A DNA stretch of 8,176 nt from an uncultured Agitococcus sp. Lineage in GTDB: Bacteria > Pseudomonadota > Gammaproteobacteria > Pseudomonadales > Moraxellaceae. The notes below the pieces were generated by a model. It saw only the letters and a program-made list of their open reading frames with translations. It did no database searches and was not told the origin of the DNA. The translations under genes and the position numbers were made by a program. The stretch covers positions 1 to 8,176 of the forward strand of contig NZ_CALETI010000466.1 of assembly GCF_937920075.1 (NCBI RefSeq). The letters run 5' to 3'. Shown in pieces: positions 6,607 through 8,176 of the stretch (its first letter is position 1; each line of letters begins with the position of its first letter).

Positions 6607-6639
6607 TTGATCGGTTAAAACCGAATAATAAATTATAAA
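6607..6639 (+). promoter_or_regulatory. Candidate yigI promoter with internal palindrome
   Basis: TTGATC (6607-6612) and TAAATT (6629-6634) are 16 bases apart and could be -35 and -10 boxes; TATAAA at 6634-6639 is an alternative -10. Between them lies the palindrome TCGGTT-AA-AACCGA (6611-6624). A further TAACCGA half-site sits at 6554-6560, closer to the divergent gene. A palindrome inside the core promoter is a typical repressor operator position. No regulator is identified, and the rest of 6533-6606 shows nothing else. Confidence 0.35.
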
Positions 6640-6654
6640 TAGAGACTTTATGCT

Positions 6655-7140
6655 ATGAGCCACCAACATACAACCACGATCACTGATGAAGAAAAAGCAC
6701 GCATTTTGCAAGAGCGTTTAAAAATGGGCTTTAATATGGTGCCATTTACCCAAGCTATGGGGCTAAGCATCAAAGAAATGTCCAATGATAAAATTACTGC
6801 TGAGTTTGCGATGCAGCCACAGTTGATTGGTAATGTTTTTAAACAAGTGTTGCATGGTGGAGTGATTGCCACCGCTTTGGATACGGTTGGTGGTGCAATG
6901 GCCATGAGTGGGGCGTATGTGGCGTTAAAAGGTACTGCCAAAGAAGAAAGAACAGCCCGTATTAATCGTTTAGCAACCATTGATATGCGTATTGATTATT
7001 TAAAAGTAGGTCGAGGAGAGCTGTTTACCGCAACAGCCAGCTTATTGCGTGTTGGCAAACAAATTTGTGTGACCCGTATGGAATTGCATAACGAAAAACA
7101 AGAGTTAATTGCGGCTGGTACAGCAACGTATATGTATTAA
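6655..7140 (+). CDS. yigI: YigI-type hotdog thioesterase
   Basis: This 161-residue hotdog-fold protein closely resembles E. coli YigI (about 155 residues), a PaaI-like acyl-CoA thioesterase; I know of no settled physiological role beyond cleaving acyl-CoA thioesters. The landmarks are VPFTQAMGL (29-37), the LHGGVIATALDTVGG stretch (66-80) with the family HGG at 67-69 and acidic D76 on the central helix, LATIDMRIDYLKVGRGE (106-122), and the C-terminal strand ELHNEKQELIAAGTATYM (143-160). There is no signal peptide, so it is cytosolic. The ATG at 6655 has only a weak GAG at 6642-6644. An out-of-frame ATG at 6650 is ignored. It is divergent from the unknown small gene and converges on the phosphatase gene across a GC-rich hairpin. 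This is the second hotdog protein in the window, and it is not similar to the FlK-like one. Confidence 0.93.
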   Translation: MSHQHTTTITDEEKARILQERLKMGFNMVPFTQAMGLSIKEMSNDKITAEFAMQPQLIGNVFKQVLHGGVIATALDTVGGAMAMSGAYVALKGTAKEERTARINRLATIDMRIDYLKVGRGELFTATASLLRVGKQICVTRMELHNEKQELIAAGTATYMY

Positions 7141-7147
7141 ACAATAG

Positions 7148-7182
7148 TCTCCCCCTGACAAGGGGGAGATTTAGAGGGGGTT
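7148..7182. repeat. GC-rich hairpin, dispersed-repeat type, at the yigI 3' end
   Basis: TCTCCCCCT (7148-7156) and AGGGGGAGA (7161-7169) pair perfectly over a GACA loop. The trailing TTTAGAGGGGGTT matches the tail of a CCCCCTGACAAGGGGG-type intergenic element that I have seen in many genomes, from memory. It begins seven bases after the yigI stop and its tail overlaps the stop codon of the convergent gene. It could block or end transcription from both sides. The T run is too short for a standard terminator. Confidence 0.7.
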
Positions 7183-8152
7183 ATAACGGACAAGAACTTG
7201 ACTGAGGCGTATTTACCACCACGGTACTATAGTGATAGGTGTAATCGTTATAAATGGGTTGAGTATTTTCTTTACCTGCATTTGTACCAATAATATAGGT
7301 TTCTGCTTTAGGCAAACCACCATCTGCATAAGCAGCAATATCAGTTGTTGCATTACCATAGGCACGAATAATATTTAAACCCACGGTATTTTTTAGGTAT
7401 TTCACATAGTTGGTTTTGTGTTCTTGAGTATTAGGTGGAATAGCACCATCACCATAAGGATTGCTGCGATAATGCCATGCAGGAATCCCCATTTTTGTTG
7501 CCCATTCGCGTGCATTTTTTGCCACCCAATACGGACGAGCAGTTAAAAAAATAATTTGATAGCCTTTGTTTTTATAAGCATTTACCATTTCAATGGCATA
7601 GGGATAAGGTTTAGCTGTTTTTATCCCCACATAATCGGCATAGGCTTCAAAATCGCTTTTGGTTAATGTGCCATCAATATCAAATAACACGGCTTTGCGA
7701 CCTGCTTCAACCACAGAAACAAAACCATCTGTTGATGTCAAATCGCCTTCAACCACAAAGCGAATACGGTATTCGCCAATAGGTAATATGCCTAGATTAA
7801 CTTGAACTTTACCTTCATCGTCTGTTTGGTAACGTCCTAAAGCTTTCCATTGATTGATGTTTGTGCCAATTAAATAGGCTTGAACATATTCTTGTTCTAA
7901 ATCTTTGTGAAAACGTGCATTGTAATCAAATTTAGCAGTCACTGTGATGGCTTGACCTTGTTGGACTATTTCGTCATGAACCATATGCCAAGGGTCAAAA
8001 AAGCTTACATTAAATTTATTGGTAAAATGTTCAAAGTGCTTTTTGATGGGGGGTGTTAACATAGGAGTTTTTATAACAGCTTCCATGTCAGGACATTGGG
8101 CATAGCTAAAAAAAGGATAAAAACAGGCAAAAATAAAAGGGATAACACGCAT
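7181..8152 (-). CDS. Secreted HAD-superfamily phosphatase, lipin/Nir2 (LNS2)-type
   Basis: This 323-residue protein begins with a Sec signal peptide (hydrophobic to about residue 18, FFSYA then Q19), so it should be periplasmic or exported. Residues about 50-150 look like a beta-sandwich ending in IGEYRIRFVVEGD (125-137). Residues about 153-290 form a HAD domain with motif I D158-I-D160-G-T, motif II T204 in FLTARP, motif III K246 and motif IV D271 in GNATTDIAAY. The phrase from GNATTD through GLPKAETYIIG is typical of lipin/LNS2 domains. Lipins dephosphorylate phosphatidic acid, but the substrate here is unknown; phosphomonoester hydrolysis is a fair inference. C20 and C321 are the only cysteines of the mature chain and could form a disulfide joining its ends. 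The ATG at 8152 has AGGA ten bases upstream. The protein is complete. Confidence 0.85.
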   Translation of the reverse strand: MRVIPFIFACFYPFFSYAQCPDMEAVIKTPMLTPPIKKHFEHFTNKFNVSFFDPWHMVHDEIVQQGQAITVTAKFDYNARFHKDLEQEYVQAYLIGTNINQWKALGRYQTDDEGKVQVNLGILPIGEYRIRFVVEGDLTSTDGFVSVVEAGRKAVLFDIDGTLTKSDFEAYADYVGIKTAKPYPYAIEMVNAYKNKGYQIIFLTARPYWVAKNAREWATKMGIPAWHYRSNPYGDGAIPPNTQEHKTNYVKYLKNTVGLNIIRAYGNATTDIAAYADGGLPKAETYIIGTNAGKENTQPIYNDYTYHYSTVVVNTPQSSSCPL

Positions 8153-8176
8153 AAAAAATCGTTCCTAGATCATGGT

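Noticed and set aside
1410..8152. A multi-gene phosphate-scavenging island linking phoX with the secreted LNS2-type phosphatase
   Set aside because: The genes between are housekeeping or unrelated, strands alternate, and no Pho box is visible in the 24 bases available upstream of the second phosphatase. Proximity alone is not enough.

Overview
The window looks like chromosomal DNA of an AT-leaning gammaproteobacterium. Many codons end in A or T, and TTA is a frequent leucine codon. HemB has the length and magnesium-type signature of the Pseudomonas enzyme. ElbB and YigI closely resemble the E. coli proteins as I remember them. GC-rich dispersed hairpins sit in several intergenic gaps, as in sulfur-oxidising Thiotrichales and their relatives. 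The lineage below class is a guess. There is no rRNA, tRNA, CRISPR array, phage or transposase gene.

Layout from left to right: (1) the N-terminal part of a short-chain dehydrogenase on the minus strand, cut by the window edge; (2) divergent from it, a fusion of a HopJ-type domain to a FlK-like hotdog thioesterase; (3) a Tat-exported PhoX alkaline phosphatase, probably a lipoprotein, preceded by three Pho-box-like half-sites in exact 11-base phase; (4) a bidirectional terminator, then a DUF1993 protein on the minus strand; (5) a gap with two REP-like hairpins, then hemB on the minus strand; (6) elbB on the plus strand, divergent from hemB; (7) a small unrecognised gene on the minus strand, convergent with elbB; (8) a YigI-type thioesterase on the plus strand; (9) a secreted HAD phosphatase of the lipin/Nir2 (LNS2) type on the minus strand. 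No gene-free gap exceeds 200 bases; the largest is 4160-4354.

Most genes alternate in strand and look like single transcription units rather than one operon. Each convergent junction carries a GC-rich hairpin, at 3598-3629, 6130-6150 and 7148-7169. Two predicted envelope phosphatases, PhoX and the LNS2-type protein, lie about 3.6 kb apart. PhoX has good sequence support for control by phosphate starvation. HemB makes porphobilinogen for haem. ElbB and the two thioesterases are metabolic accessory enzymes with uncertain physiological substrates.

The items most worth a second look are the HopJ-thioesterase fusion with a complete FlK-type catalytic triad, the triple Pho box, and the secreted bacterial protein whose architecture matches the C-terminus of eukaryotic Nir2/RdgB but which keeps its catalytic aspartates. 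I saw no clear multi-gene novel system.
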